From: Isoetes taiwanensis
Taxonomy: Eukaryota; Streptophyta; Lycopodiopsida; Isoetales; Isoetaceae
Assembly (NCBI GenBank): GCA_021234155.1
Contig: JAJEKV010000015.1
Location: 778,852 to 842,851 of the forward strand
Direction: 5' to 3'
DNA: 64,000 nucleotides
Shown here: piece after piece, positions 1-12,218 of the stretch
Layout: the number at the start of each line of letters is the position of its first letter
How positions within the stretch are numbered: position 1 is the first letter of the stretch
The notes under the pieces: model-generated
The model's input: only the letters and a program-made list of their open reading frames with translations
Told to the model about the DNA's origin: nothing
The model's database searches: none
Program-made: the position numbers and the translations under genes

Positions 1-136
1 CAAGGTACGTTTCCCACTTCACAGATACAGAAGAGTTTCCAATGTAGATACAATGGTTGTTCCATGCAGAACCAAAGAAATGTGTCGTGCCATTTTTGAA
101 AGCAAAAATGCAAGATTTTTTACTCTGATATACCCG

Positions 137-2485
137 CTATGTGTCTTCTACTCTGGAGTGGAAAACAAAACTTGGAAAACATGTTGTGATGTCCCTGTCA
201 TAATATTGTAATGTCAGACACATAATGAACATATAAGTTGGACGAAAGTAATAGATGCCAAACAAAGTTTGACCAAAGTCAACGTCAGCTGAAGAGTATG
301 GATAAAGCTTATGCATGCCACACCAGAGAGATATGGGATAATATCTGAAGTGCAGTATTTTATCTAAAAGGTCAGAACTTATCTAAAAGGTCAGAACCTA
401 TCTAAAAGGTTACCACGCTGTTGCAATTTTATCCTGAATTTGCACAACTAAGAAATGTTTCTGCAATAAAACACGAAAAGAAAATTTGGCACATGCTCAA
501 ACAATGAAAAACATACTTAAGGTATGGAAGTGTCATATTTTTTAGGAGCGTGGGGTGCTTTTGTACAAGGCTTCGCCATTCCTCTTTGTCAATTTTCCCA
601 TCATGCTTTGTGTCTGCCTCCTCAAATGTCTAAAAAGGATAAGAAACATTATGTGCGATGTTGCATTTCTTTAAACTTGACTAGTGCAAGAAGAATGTTA
701 CCTTATCAATAATGTTCTCAACGACTTCATCAGAAAGATTCATACCACATTCAGCAAGGGTTGCTACTACCATTCGCTTAACCTGAAATTCCTTCGTATT
801 ATATTCAGCATAGTTGGTACAACTGTTAATTGATCCTGATTTATCGAAATGAGAAAATGTCCTTGTAACTAAATTACTTCTGCTGGTTAAAACTAATTAG
901 GCAGAAGGTCACCATGTGTATTCTTCACTAAGAAATGGAGCCCTATGAAGCTCAACACTTGCCAATATTGAAGAAATCACAGCATAAGAAAAAAAGAAAC
1001 ATAAATCATATTTTAGTTTGTCTTACCTCTGCCCGATCAATGAAGCCTTCTTGTTTAAAATCATACAGTTGAAATGCAACTGCAAGAACAAAAGCAGAGC
1101 GCATAACACTCAGGAAACGAGAAGTCAAAAACACAGATGCATACAGCAATACTAAAAAATACTCACAATCTATTTTCTGATCAACTGGAGCACTGGGATG
1201 GAATAATGAAAGACCTCGAGCAAATTCTCCAAAATCAAGTACACCATTCCGTTTTGCATCAAATAGATCAAACACCTGCAGTCAGATAATGGGCCATAAA
1301 TTGGGAATGATACAAGTAGCCAACTTCCCTCATATGACCTCAATGTTCTTAACACCAGCTGTCATCAAGCAAGTTCAAATACAATACCGAAAACACATAA
1401 AACAATACGTGATTCCTTTTAGTCCAAAGCAGTAATCAGCAAACCTATTGAGATATTACATATAGGCCTTCTTTCTTATTCCAAAAAACACATCAGCCGT
1501 TACCCCTTTTAAATCTAAACATAAGATTTCAAAACTTACACGATCTGCAAATAAGCTGTCCTTTTTGTTGGATTTAAACAGGGCAAACCTAAACTTCTCC
1601 TGCAGAACAACATCATCAGTTTAAAAGGTAGAACTATAGCTCCATATTTGGCATGGCTATAGCTACAGGGATCATTTTATTACGTTTTACCATTAAGATG
1701 TCAAATCAGGTTGGAAATATTTATAAGCTACTTACAGAAGAATAGGCACTTGATGCGGTTAACAAATTTATACATATTTTTTAACTATTATTGAAAGGCT
1801 AGCATTCAAAATACATGCCCTTTGATACTTCATCTATCTGTTTTTTATATTAAGGCCATTGTTGGACGCAGAAAATTGCATGATAATAATAGATTATCAC
1901 AATGCATGTTCCTAAATAAACGGACATATGTACTCTTTACTATCATCACATTAAATAGCATATTGCATCCAGCATCACCATATCTACAGGGATCCCCATA
2001 TCTACGTTTCTAGAAGCAATAGAAGACTCATGTTTAATGCATATGGCCAAAATCAATCAAGAAAATGATACCTTATCTATCAAGCCATCATCATGAGCTG
2101 AACCACTTATTTTCTTGAAAAGCTCATATAGGGCTTCAACCTCGCTTACACTGACTGTCCAAAAACCATAAAGTCAATACGTTACTCTCCTTCAATTGCA
2201 ACGAGCATGCCTCCTAATCAACAGATAGCATTGTGACAATGAAGTATGTACATAGCTTCATATCGAAGTCATCTTAATCATTGAATACAAAAACTCTTTT
2301 AGATTTACAGAATAGTGTCAAAGAAATAAAAAAGTGTGCATAGACTCACAATTAGTATCTCTTGCAATAGCTTCAGGGTCTTCAAAAACAATATGTTGAT
2401 TTAGACTCTTCAAATCAAGGCAACCTAAAAAAATATCTAATACATTGCAACATCCAGATATTGCAGCCCCCAAGCACTTCCACAT
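137..2485 (-). CDS. CBL: Calcineurin B-like calcium sensor, CBL2/CBL3 type, eight exons, complete
   Basis: Plant EF-hand Ca2+ sensor that binds and recruits CIPK kinases. Exons read on the minus strand: 2485-2350, 2154-2072, 1599-1540, 1275-1167, 1079-1027, 782-702, 629-517 and 194-137. All introns are GT-AG, and the exons sum to 693 nt (230 codons plus TAG), close to the usual 210-230 residues. The ATG at 2485 opens a Cys-rich N-terminus ([14 protein letters not shown]), as in tonoplast CBL2/3 proteins that are S-acylated. EF-hand blocks follow, including [34 protein letters not shown] and [14 protein letters not shown]. The last exon gives the family C-terminal FPSFVFHS motif, the known CIPK phosphorylation site. 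No frameshift or stop was seen. The subtype is inferred from memory of CBL2/3 sequences; membership of the CBL family is secure. Confidence 0.93.
359..411. repeat. Three-copy tandem repeat in the last CBL intron
   Basis: The unit TATCTAAAAGGTCAGAAC repeats nearly three times within the intron between CBL exons 7 and 8. The third copy is incomplete. No function is visible. Confidence 0.8.
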
Positions 2486-3625
2486 TATCTTCTTGATGGG
2501 TCACCATTCTGAGAACCTGAACATTAGCACTGAAGTGAATACAATTACTAATTCAAACTAATGATGTCCTCTGTAATTCAACCTAGGACAAGTGGCTAAC
2601 AACTCCCCCAAATGGCATTTGCCCCCCTCTTTTTGAACTATGACGAGGATTGTATCAGCAGGTATAACACATTATTGCGGCATTGAAGATAAATAATGCA
2701 GAGAAATGTTCAAACAACCGTGTTCCTTACCATGTTATCAGCGAGTTCACAATCCTGAGATCTACGTGAATGTTCACCATACCCACAAGATATGGTGCTT
2801 ACTAGCCCTCAATTGACTAACAAAGAAGTCCTCCACAAAACCTAATAACTTAAATACTGCAAATACAAGATAAGAAGAATTAAACATACATACGTAGGTG
2901 TGAATCCATAGAACGAAGGCTGTTGAGCTAATCAGGAACAATAAATCGAGATCTCGAAATCAGAATCAATCAGTAATTCTTCCATAAACAGAAAACCCAA
3001 AAAATCTTTCTTTTCTGAGGTGATTTTGCGGGTGGAAAGGTCCCGAGAAACTAGTAAATTTGCTCTTCAATCCAGGAAAGAATGGGATGCTTCCGAATGA
3101 TGCCCATGCCCCCTTTGCCCTGGGGCGCTAAGGGCAGAAAAAAGAGAGATCTACAGTGCGGGGACTGCCCATGGCCGAATAGGAACTAAACAGCTTCAGC
3201 CCTGAACGGACGGTCAAGATTCTGGGTTGGAACATAGAGCACATCGTGACCGAAGCATTTTGTTCCTTTTTATTGTAATTAAATTGTTTATGGATGTGAA
3301 ATAAAATATTAGCATATCATTTCCTCATTTATACAAAATATAAGCCGAGTCCAAATAAACCATGCATGAACTTGTCAACCCAGCACGCATCATGGAAAGG
3401 GGTCGCTGGTTCTGCCTCTGGAATGGAAAATGGCAGCATCATTCTGCTCAAGCGGTCATCTGCAATCGATCAACAGGTAAAAAAAATGCTGGCGCTCCCC
3501 ACTTACCATGATGTGGGGGACAAAACCGGGTCGATGATTCCAGGAGCCGCTCCCGACTGCCGCCAGTCGCGGGACCCCCTGGAATCATCTCCTCTGTTTC
3601 CATCCCCCATACAACTCTACGAGCT
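2486..3625. other. CBL upstream region, no further gene recognised
   Basis: This lies 5' of the minus-strand CBL start and should hold its 5' UTR and promoter. The sequence is AT-rich with a more GC-rich patch at about 3090-3190. A 96-codon open frame at 3366-3656 (plus) matches no family I recognise and runs into the inverted repeat that follows. No promoter motif could be called with confidence. Confidence 0.5.
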
Positions 3626-3764
3626 GGCTGAAAATACAGTTACCCTTAATCCTTAATGTGTGTCGTGGCAAAATCATAGCCGAGATTTTGCGAGATGGAA
3701 TCTGGAATGTGAACCGTCGAGATTGCACCACATCACCACGTTAAGGGTAACTTTATTTTCAGCC
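3626..3764. mobile_element. MITE-like inverted repeat, 24-bp arms
   Basis: The arms 3626-3649 and 3741-3764 are reverse complements with one mismatch in 24. Each outer end reads GGCTGAAAATA inward and the inner part reads GTTACCCTTAA. The enclosed 91 bp has no coding potential. The structure fits a small non-autonomous DNA transposon. No clean target-site duplication was found, so the superfamily is unassigned. Confidence 0.65.
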
Positions 3765-4180
3765 CAGCCGGGCAGAGAACCAAATGGCTAATCATTGTAG
3801 AGTATGTCAATATCCATCTTGGAATATTAGAGAACCAAATCGCTAGTCATTATAGAGTATGTCAACATCCATGACCTGCCATGGACATTTGACACAAAAA
3901 AAAAGTCGTAAAAACTTGTTTGTTCGTCCCATACGTTTTATTTTAACTATAGTAGGACACATTTATGCAAGTATCGTGGGATTCTCGAACCACCAAATAA
4001 GGCCTTTAATGTTAACCTCTTCCTTTTGTGTTCTATTCAGAAAAGGAGTCTTTTGGTTCTTGTTATCAAATGGGTACTTTAGCTCAGTGCTTTTTGTTCC
4101 CTGACATATTTTACCATGGAAATTGTACTAGTCTGAGGGTACTTTCTACATAATCGTTTTGTATTCTTTGACATAGTAAG

Positions 4181-4462
4181 AACACATCCATGGAAAGTGG
4201 CTATGACTCAAGAGTTCACTGTAATACTTGAGAATAGAATAGAATAGAATAGATTTTTAGCGTCCACGGAGACCGACTGGTCTATGGGACCCAAACAAAA
4301 AAGAGAGCAGCAAACAAAAAAAGAGAACACATCCATGGAAAGTGGCTATGACTCAAGAGTTCACTGTAATACTTGAGAATATAATAGAATAGAATAGAAT
4401 AGAATAGATTTTTAGCGTCCACAGAGACCGACTGGCCTATGGGACCCAAACAAAAAAGAGAA
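4181..4462 (-). repeat. Tandem duplication containing two family A LINE 3' tails
   Basis: A unit of about 145 bp (4181-4325) is repeated at 4326-4462. Each copy has about 47 bp of unrelated DNA starting AACACATCCATGG, then a minus-strand LINE 3' end: the pentamer AGAAT repeated, then a segment containing GCGTCCACGGAGACCGACTGG. That segment is the reverse complement of the LINE ends at 22.9 kb and 30.05 kb. The insertion was extremely 5'-truncated (about 84 bp), and its flank was then duplicated with it. The second copy has a longer pentamer run. Confidence 0.85.
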
Positions 4463-5036
4463 TGAGGAAGAGTAACCAATAATGAATTTGAGGATTTTAA
4501 GAACTTCAATAATGGAAAATGGTGAAAACTGAAATGCATCTGCAGCATCTTCACTTCATCAAATAACAACTAAAAGTGCCATGAAGGTTTTGAATATTGT
4601 CCTAGTTTAGAGCGGCTCTCATTGGGTTCTCATTGTTATTTCTTCCAAAGTGTATCTCTAACTAGAAGTGGGAAAAGTTTGAAAAAAAAAACATAAGATC
4701 TCAGTATTATAGTTGTGATAACAAACAAATAAAACCTAACAATATAATAATATCTAATATTTGTCTATTAACGCACTTTGAAGTTCAAAAAAGATTTCCA
4801 TGAATAAATGCTAAAATAGCACAATGTAAACACCCACGTTATGCATGTTATGAGTTTTTGTGTAAATGTATCTATAGAAATTGTGCATGTTTATAATATT
4901 GTATCATTTTAGAATAGGATAGATCACCTCTTTATTAAAAATTATATTGATCTATCTATCTTATATGAGTTGTATGTTTAATCTAAACATATATAAACAT
5001 TATATAGGAGTTCGCAATATTATAACACGTAGCATT
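4463..5036. other. AT-rich intergenic DNA
   Basis: No gene, repeat boundary or RNA gene was recognised. Open frames here are short and have no domain similarity. Confidence 0.5.
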
Positions 5037-5205
5037 TTTGGGTTGCCCCCAGGGGGGCAAGCCCTCGTCCACGTGGGTTTATGGCATATTCCAGGTATAT
5101 GCCAGTATATTCCCAAAATATGCCAATGACTGCTCGAAACTTACTATCGGGTGTAAACTGGCGGTGACTGCTGTTGCTGGGCAGCCACTTTGGAAAACGG
5201 CTAAC
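5037..5205 (+). repeat. SINE-like dispersed repeat, copy 1
   Basis: The repeat begins with a small palindrome (TTGCCCCCAGGGGGGCAA) and continues through GTGGGTTTATGGCATATTCC and a run of CATATGCC-like words to CTGGGCAG. The first 150 bp or so match, in reverse, the repeats ending at 25777 and 29659. Copies share a fixed 5' end and diverge toward the other end. A tRNA-like promoter was not convincingly seen, so SINE is a working label only. Confidence 0.6.
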
Positions 5206-5940
5206 CTGTGCTTGGTCCTCCTAAGCAAATGATTGTTTAGAATGGAGGATCTGTTTCTTAGACATAGAGTAGGTGATAGGAATACCGGATTTGTTGAAAT
5301 CTGTAAATGTCAGGCAGGCAAACTGGATTCGTCAAACATGTGGCTACGCTTGGAAGGAGGTACTTTTCTTTATCTATGCTTTGAATTTTAGTACATGCAG
5401 GGAGTGAATGAGTTGTGGTGAGGGTTTTCCATCGACTGTTTTAACAGAGCATAATAACTAGACGGGATGATTTCCCTTCTCCACTTTCCATGATTCGTTG
5501 CAGGGCGTCCATAATTTCTTGATTTGTTGCAGGGTTTCACAATGGAGAGAGCAAACTGAATCCCAAATATCTTAAGCAGTACCAGCTTCATCCGGCATCA
5601 GATAGCAGATTTCTCAATGCTTTCGACTCCTTCATTTATTCATTTGATTTCTTCATGTTTAAATATGTAGCATAATAACAGGGGGTTTTTTTTATATTTT
5701 TGTACACTTTTTGCAATGGTTTTACTATGATTTGGAGTCCGTATTGCTTGAAGTGTACTAATGCGTACATCTAGAGTGCACACTATATTTTTATCTTTTA
5801 ATTCCACTATGCTATGGTTTGGCCCATGTTTCTATAATTTTTGTGCCATGCAATTTCTCCCAGGCCATTCCAATGGCCAATATCGACCCTCTCACTTCTA
5901 ATCTATTAGGTAAATGCATGGAAAGGGATATAGGGTCCGG
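5206..5940. other. Intergenic, one unassigned exon-like stretch
   Basis: At about 5530-5670 (plus) an open frame after a TTGCAG acceptor-like site reads NPKYLKQYQLHPASDSRF and onward. It has coding-like composition but matches no family I recognise. Nothing else was identified. Confidence 0.3.
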
Positions 5941-6288
5941 ATCGAAGCTCAAGAACCCTTAGACGGGCTTATTCCTACAAGCAGACTAGATGAAGATCCG
6001 ACCTCGCTTAGCCCCTCCTTCTTTTTGTCGGTTTGGACTCCAACAGGTACATGAAGTGACCTTTGAGTGCGTAAGATTAGGTTAAAGATGATTTCCAGAT
6101 CGAAGTCTCAAAACCCATTAGACGGGCTTATTCCTACGGTTCTCCAGCAGCAGACTAGATGAAGATCCGGCCTCGTTTAGCCCCTCCTCTTCAGTAGGAG
6201 ACTTCTTTTTTGTCAGGGTTTGGACTCCAACAGAGCTATATGAAGTGACGTTTGAGTGCGTTAAGATTAGGTTAAAGATGATTTGTGC
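5941..6288. repeat. Imperfect two-copy tandem duplication
   Basis: The segment 5941-6097 recurs at about 6098-6288. Shared words include GACGGGCTTATTCCTAC, AGACTAGATGAAGATCCG and AAGATTAGGTTAAAGATGAT. The second copy carries two short insertions. No coding function is evident. Confidence 0.85.
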
Positions 6289-9218
6289 TTCATTTTAAAA
6301 TTTCCTTTTTTTTTCCGAGACAAATCTCGCGAGCAACTGCATTGATCTGGTCTACCTGTGGAATGCTTTCTAAATGCAGCCGTGTTCACGACAGTCTCTA
6401 CTTGGAAAAGATGGAAGTAAGATGTCTAACAATTGACTCAGACATTGTGCTTTGATAAATTGGAATCAATTGTTGTCTTTGAATGTATCAGCTCCGCAAG
6501 ATAGCCAGACTAGGAAAGGGTTGCCTCCATGCAGTGGCCAAGTAGTGATGAGCGGCTTTGACGATGGAACAAGGCATTTGAGCTGTAGATTCATGGTTAA
6601 TCTCAAAGTTTAGCAAACACTCTTTACAGAAACGCGATTCAGGTGATAACTTGATGTGTTTTGCCTTGCAGGTCAGATTGTTCTTGCCAGCCTCCAATTT
6701 AGTGGAAACAGAAGCTGATGGCTCCAAATGCTACATATCCAGTAAGTGTGGCTTTCATTATTGCTTTGCACGATATTAATTGTATCCTTGTTTGTTCTCC
6801 TGAGACATTTCTTATGCAGTTTCAAACACTCTATTTCCAAATACTCTATTTTGGTGCAATTATCCAGCCTGTCATCTTATGTAGCACTATATTTAACCCA
6901 TATCATGATGGATGCTTAAACTCCAAGTTTACTATGGCTATAAGCCATCGCTCCATCCAGGAATTTCATGCACATGAATTAGGTGCACAACTATTTTAAA
7001 ATTTGCAGTTGCTCTTCATAGCATTGTGATGAAGAGACAAATTATGCTTCTATGCCATTCATTAGAGTTCTGCAATTGTTTTGAAACCCCGGTTTTTATT
7101 GTGGGAATTGAAAAAAGGTGTGGTGAAGAATAAAATTCTATTTTTATACCATTCTTTGTTTCTCAACTTGGTTCTTTACTCATTCTTCTTGAGAACTCAC
7201 AATACATGTACAAAATTAACACCATTAAGTACATTCTCTCAAACCTTATAGTATTTTGCAAACCTTAATATACAGTATACAAAAACTTGTACATGCATAC
7301 CCCACAAACGAGGATCGCTATGTGCAGTCCAGATCTTGGAATAAAGGGCAAATATGCCCATCCGACAGCTCTCGATGCCCGGAGTAACCCCCCGTGTGAA
7401 TATGCACCCAAACCAAAGGGGGTTTCAGGGGGATTTTAATTCAAATGTATTGGATGCAATGGTTTGTATTAATTAATGTTAATGATAGTTATGTGTTGAT
7501 TTCTATATTAAAAAAAATTTTGGGCCCTTCAGGCCCTTAGGAAGGAATTTGACATGTTAGAAACAACAATATAAACTATAGTAATTGTTAGAAACAATGG
7601 GAGAGACTATTAAATGAAACAAAAGGCCCTAACAAATTCGAACATGCAACACAACATGGTCTTTATGGTAGGACCTCTTAACACATTTACAATGTTACAC
7701 ACATTCGTAAAAAATATACAAGCAGTAATAAAGAAGCAGAGAAATGGAACAAAATAGCAAGAATCCTTCTCTACGTTGAGTTGGATGGCAAGAATCTTCC
7801 TCTAGGTTGAGTTGAATGGCATGGAGAAACGTAATTCTCTTTGCTAAATTAATTCTCTTTGCTAAATGTAAAGAAAAAAAAAAGGAAAAAACTACGATGA
7901 AACTGCTCCAGCCACTACAACTTCTTTCTTTGGGCAAATCAACGGCTTCATCTGACATCAGGTTGCAAATGCTTTCCGTTTGTTCAAATTTACATGTTTC
8001 ATGTTTCATGTTTCTATGAGACATTTGCAGAAACAAAGTTTGAATTTGGTGATTTTTTGTCTGCATGTAGCAATTTCTATTATTTTTCTGGTTTTCATAT
8101 TTGCTTACATGTTATGCACAGGCTTTTTGGAAAACAAAAGCTTTTTGGAACACCAAAAAGGGGGCTCTTTTTTCCTCTGGTACAACATTCTAGCTGTAAA
8201 GCTTTGGCGATACTTGCATATAAGGATTCAAATTTATGTTTACAGGTCTCCAAGCATTTCTGCATCGCATGGAAAAGATTTGGATTGCCATGGGTCTGAT
8301 CAGCTAGTAAGTGAGAAGCTTTTCATGATTGAGAAGCTTTCCATAATTTTTTGTCTATATTCTGCTTTTGTACGTTTGTTTTCTTGTCTTGTTTATCTTA
8401 CTTCAGCATTTATTTTGTTAACATGAGCTATTTAAAGCAATTGAAGCAGTAGTTGACTTGTTGGCTTCTTTGACACATTTCGCAGATGTTAAATCAATCG
8501 GGTATGGTTCTTATTTTCAAAGTTTCTGTTTGATGAAAGAAAGTGCTCAGATTTTGTGCTTAGAAAGTTCTTAGATTTAGATTTCCTTTTGTACCATGAT
8601 TCTACTCTTCAAACATAGAATCTCCCGTGATTATGAGTATGTAAAAATGATAAGCAGGGGAGTTGTAGATGCAAGTTTTCCAACGCCAAGTCCTCGCATA
8701 GAAACCAGCTATTGTTTAATGGCCCTGCCATTTTTGTGCTGACATCCACAAGTCATTTGGTAAAAGCCCTTCCTAATGCAATTTTTACAAGTAATCCTTT
8801 TTTCTGTTCAGAATTTGAACACACTTCAGATCTTCAGATCTTGAGTCGTTGTTTAACTGTACTCCAAACCGACACAAATGAACAAGTAGAGTATACTAAG
8901 GCGCTTGGGAGAACCATGTTGAAGAAAGTTGGCAAAATGGCCCTGTAACTTCTGGATAAGTGGTGCTCTAGAAACCAGTTGAAAAATTAAGTTTAGACAA
9001 GTTAAGCCTTTTATCATGCGCCTATGTTGCTGATGTATTGACTGAATGGACATGCAAATTTTTCCTTTTATCAAGCGTCTATATTGCCGATATTTTGATC
9101 GGATTAACAGGCAAATATGGTAAAAGATTTCTTTTGTTAGCATAACTACTTTTTTGTCATGTTTATTGCGTGGGATATTGATCTAGAATTTCAGGAAGTG
9201 ATAATGTTTTTTTTGTGC
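6289..9218. other. Possible unassigned split gene on the plus strand, unresolved
   Basis: Several short open pieces look exon-like. One at about 6491-6607 reads QTRKGLPPCSGQVVMSGFDD and onward, with a possible GT donor at 6608. It is followed after a TTGCCTTGCAG acceptor by a piece at 6672-6740 (VRLFLPASNLVETEADGSK). Others lie near 7900-7980, 8247-8300 and 8462-8500. They could be parts of one gene, but I recognise no domain and cannot chain them convincingly. The rest is AT-rich without identifiable repeats. Confidence 0.3.
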
Positions 9219-9346
9219 TAGGTAACCGGCCGGATTGAGGGGTTTTCGGCCAGTAAACCAGCAGGCGGCATCGCCGTTCGCGGCGTTACGGCGGCGCCAC
9301 CTGCCGGTTTACCAGCCGAAAATCCCAAAATCCGGTCGGCTACCTA
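9219..9346. mobile_element. GC-rich foldback element, about 128 bp
   Basis: The segment is an almost complete inverted repeat. The left arm starts TAGGTAACCGGCCGGATT and passes through TTTTCGGC, AGTAAACCAGCAGGCGGC. The right arm in reverse reads TAGGTAGCCGACCGGATT with matching inner blocks. It is strikingly GC-rich in AT-rich surroundings. A related hairpin with the same central words (AGTAAACCGGCAGGCGGC) lies at 58673-58757. No transposase or target duplication is visible. Confidence 0.75.
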
Positions 9347-11084
9347 ACGTGAACCTGGCAGGGCATTGAAATTCTGTTCACTTGCCAGAAGTGTCATTTT
9401 TTCGGCTGGCTGGCATTAATTTTTTCCTTTCCTCCTCTGGCGATGGGGGATGCTGGACCTTTTGAAGATGGCGCTTCTGTCGTGTATTGAGGCATTGCAA
9501 GCCATTTGGCCATTTTAAGGTTGCTGTGTGTGGCGCCTTCAGTTCTGGTACGTTTTTTTTTTTTTTTTTTGTGTTGTTCATCTGTGTCTAATGTTCCTTG
9601 TTTCTTTTGTAAGTTTTGGCGATTTTGCAAAGGATTCCATGTGTTCTTGGGCAATTTCTGAGCTTCTTAGCGAGTCTAGAGTTTGAGGCTTGCATTTCTT
9701 AGCATATAATGTGGTTCTGACGAGTCGGGAGTCTGGAGTTCAGTACATGACGAGTTCGGACGTTTTACGAAGTTTATTGCTGTAAAATCTGTCAAAATCC
9801 ACTCCAAATCCGCTTGACATCTGCTCTTTCTTGGTTTTAATTCTCTTTCCGACATTCACCAGATCCGTTTCACCCTTCTTTCACCTTCTAAATCGTCCTT
9901 TTTGGTTCTTTCTTTATTAGCCCTAGCGCCATATCTGTACTGTCATTTTTTAGGCTTCTTTTCTTGTATACATACTGATTCTATTGGAGGCTTCAGTTCT
10001 GCCATTCTAAATTTACTTTGAGCTTTAACATAGCGGCTAGAAGACTACCTAACTGGGGATTTCACAATCTCCATTGAGCCTTCACGTGGTAGAGAGTACT
10101 CGACTTCCTGATGCATTTGGTCACCGGTTTCACTTACAGCCGATAGCTTTCTTTGAATGCAGACGGCTTCAGGAGCCAATGCCTGCAAACCTTCCACTAA
10201 TCTGGCCACCAGATCGCCTTTGTTATGAATAAATATGATGAGGAATTTCAATGGCAGTGCTCTAACGGCGATGGAAACTCAAAAATTACCTAAAATAAAC
10301 AAACACAAAAAAATCTAGGAATTTCAATGCTCTGGCAGTTTACTTATGGATATCCTGGTCTATTGAAGAATATGTTTAGTTCTTTTATTGCTTATCATGG
10401 ATTTATTGCTTGCAGCTTATGATAGATTGTGAAATGTAGCACTTCAACATGAGATGAAGATGTGAAGATCGTATTCCAAGTCATTGCACTACTTGCATAT
10501 AAATTGATGGCTTTTAGGGTTCAATTTTCCTTTTATGTTTTTTTGTGGTCTTCGTTGCTTCTAAAAGATAAAAGTATACAGAGAACTTATGAAGAAAAAC
10601 GAGTTTAGTTTTCAAATATTCTTCAAAACGTGGAGATAGATGTATCTATTATTTAGTGGCTTTCAGGTTATGATTTTTGTCACTATGTCTGATTTTTCAT
10701 ACCAAGTAAGTGCAGGATAAAGATGGAGATAAGTTTGATAAGTGCAGAGAAGTCAAGTTTTTGTTATCTGATTATGCAACCTCTCTGCATATGAGAAGCT
10801 CATAGAGATATATAACAAAAATGCAAAAAGAGAAGTGTATGTTATGGTATGTTAAGTTACGAGGAGCAGTGGACGTTCAATTATTTGCACAAATGCCTGA
10901 TAGGGATGTTATTCTTGGTGAATACGATAATCTTCATGCAGTGACCATTCCCAATGTCAAATACAGTAATCTTAAAAAAAAAGCCCTATGCCCTTGAACA
11001 CATGCCACCTAGAGGTCCCTTTGCCTGCATCATTATGATAAGTATAATCTCAATGTCTGGTTACCCATTTTTCCATTGGAACAG
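9347..11084. other. Intergenic, one unassigned open frame
   Basis: A T homopolymer run lies at about 9551-9569. On the minus strand, 10251-10045 is open for 68 codons (VARLVEGLQALAPEAVCIQR and onward) with coding-like composition, but I do not recognise it. The remainder is AT-rich with no further feature. Confidence 0.35.
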
Positions 11085-11845
11085 ACACTCGGGACGAGGA
11101 AGTGGACTCGGACCACCAGCGCTTGTTCGTGCATCTCCATTGGCAAGCTCCCCGTGCATCTACTGCCTCAACACCCCAGGTGCCCCAGCTGCGCCTGGAC
11201 TACGAACGTGCAGGGACCTATGCCCAGCTGCTTGAGCATGACCTGGCAGGACTGCTGCAACTCCCCATACTTCAACAACAATCTGCTCAGCTGACTCACC
11301 TGCTTCTGACAGCTGCTGAGAGATGCTTTGGGAGAGGCCGCTCACGGCGAACCTCGTGCGCTACCACCTTCCCCCGCAACAGATGGTTCGATGATGAGTG
11401 TCGGGAGCTCAAATGCGCACTCCGGCAAGTCACTGATCCCACCTCCCACCCACAGACCATCAGTCAATACTGCTCCTTCCTCAAGAACAAGAAAGCCAGA
11501 TACCTCGCAGAGCATCAGCAACAGATGTTTGGTCTCGTGCGTCAGCACCCCAAGACATTCTGGAGAAGGGTCTTGAGCAAGACTGCACAGCCCACAGGGA
11601 ACATCACCTCGGAGCAATGGGTACAGTACTTGCAACAGCTTTACGACCCGCTCGGGGGCCAGGCACCAGTCCTTCCACAGATAGGCATGGCTCTGGTCAT
11701 CACAGAGGGGGATGACATCATGGGCCTACAACGTCTAACTAATGGGAAGGCATCAGATTTAGATGGCATACAGGCGGAACTTCTGAAATGGGTTGGGCCT
11801 CCACTGGTGCATGTCCTCACGGCATTATTCAATAAAGCATCGCAA
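11085..11845 (+). mobile_element. LINE family A, 5' part of split copy (end of endonuclease, start of RT)
   Basis: This is the N-terminal section of a non-LTR retrotransposon polyprotein, open in one frame. It includes the linker after the endonuclease (RNRWFDDECRELKCALRQV) and the first RT block (NGKASDLDGIQAELLKWVG). The element is 5'-truncated: no catalytic endonuclease core precedes it. It is interrupted at 11845 by the hAT element and resumes at 20995. If the hAT and one copy of its 8-bp duplication are removed, the LINE frame continues without a shift, so the hAT came later. The LINE clade was not assigned. Confidence 0.9.
11838..11845. repeat. Left target-site duplication of the hAT element (CATCGCAA)
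   Basis: These eight bases immediately left of the hAT terminus recur exactly at 20987-20994 immediately right of it. Eight bp is the duplication length characteristic of hAT transposons. Confidence 0.95.
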
Positions 11846-12218
11846 CAGTGTTGTATAAATACGCGTATTTTACATATACTAAACGTATTTTGCGAAACAA
11901 ACGTATTATACGTATGTATGATAAAAACGTTGGTCAAAAATTTAGTAGTTTTTTTATCCTTGCTTTTTTTTTTAATATAACATATTATATTTGTTAATAT
12001 CTTAGGTAAGTCTTCTTTTTTCTTCCATTCATACGTTTCTCTGTTGCCCTTAACGCCGCTCGGATGGAGTAGACGATCATGGCCTGAGATGACAAGGTGA
12101 AGACCCCAAATCATGTTCGGTTGTCTTGCTTGCTTCCTTGAATGCTTCTTAGCCACCTCACAATGATCTTGGATAGCATCCTCCACAGATAGGCAAATAA
12201 TAGCTCATCAAGGAGGTA

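Noticed and set aside
7695-8426. Overlapping ORFs of 100-148 codons on both strands
   Set aside because: Compositionally AT-driven and mutually overlapping; only short exon-like pieces inside seemed worth noting.
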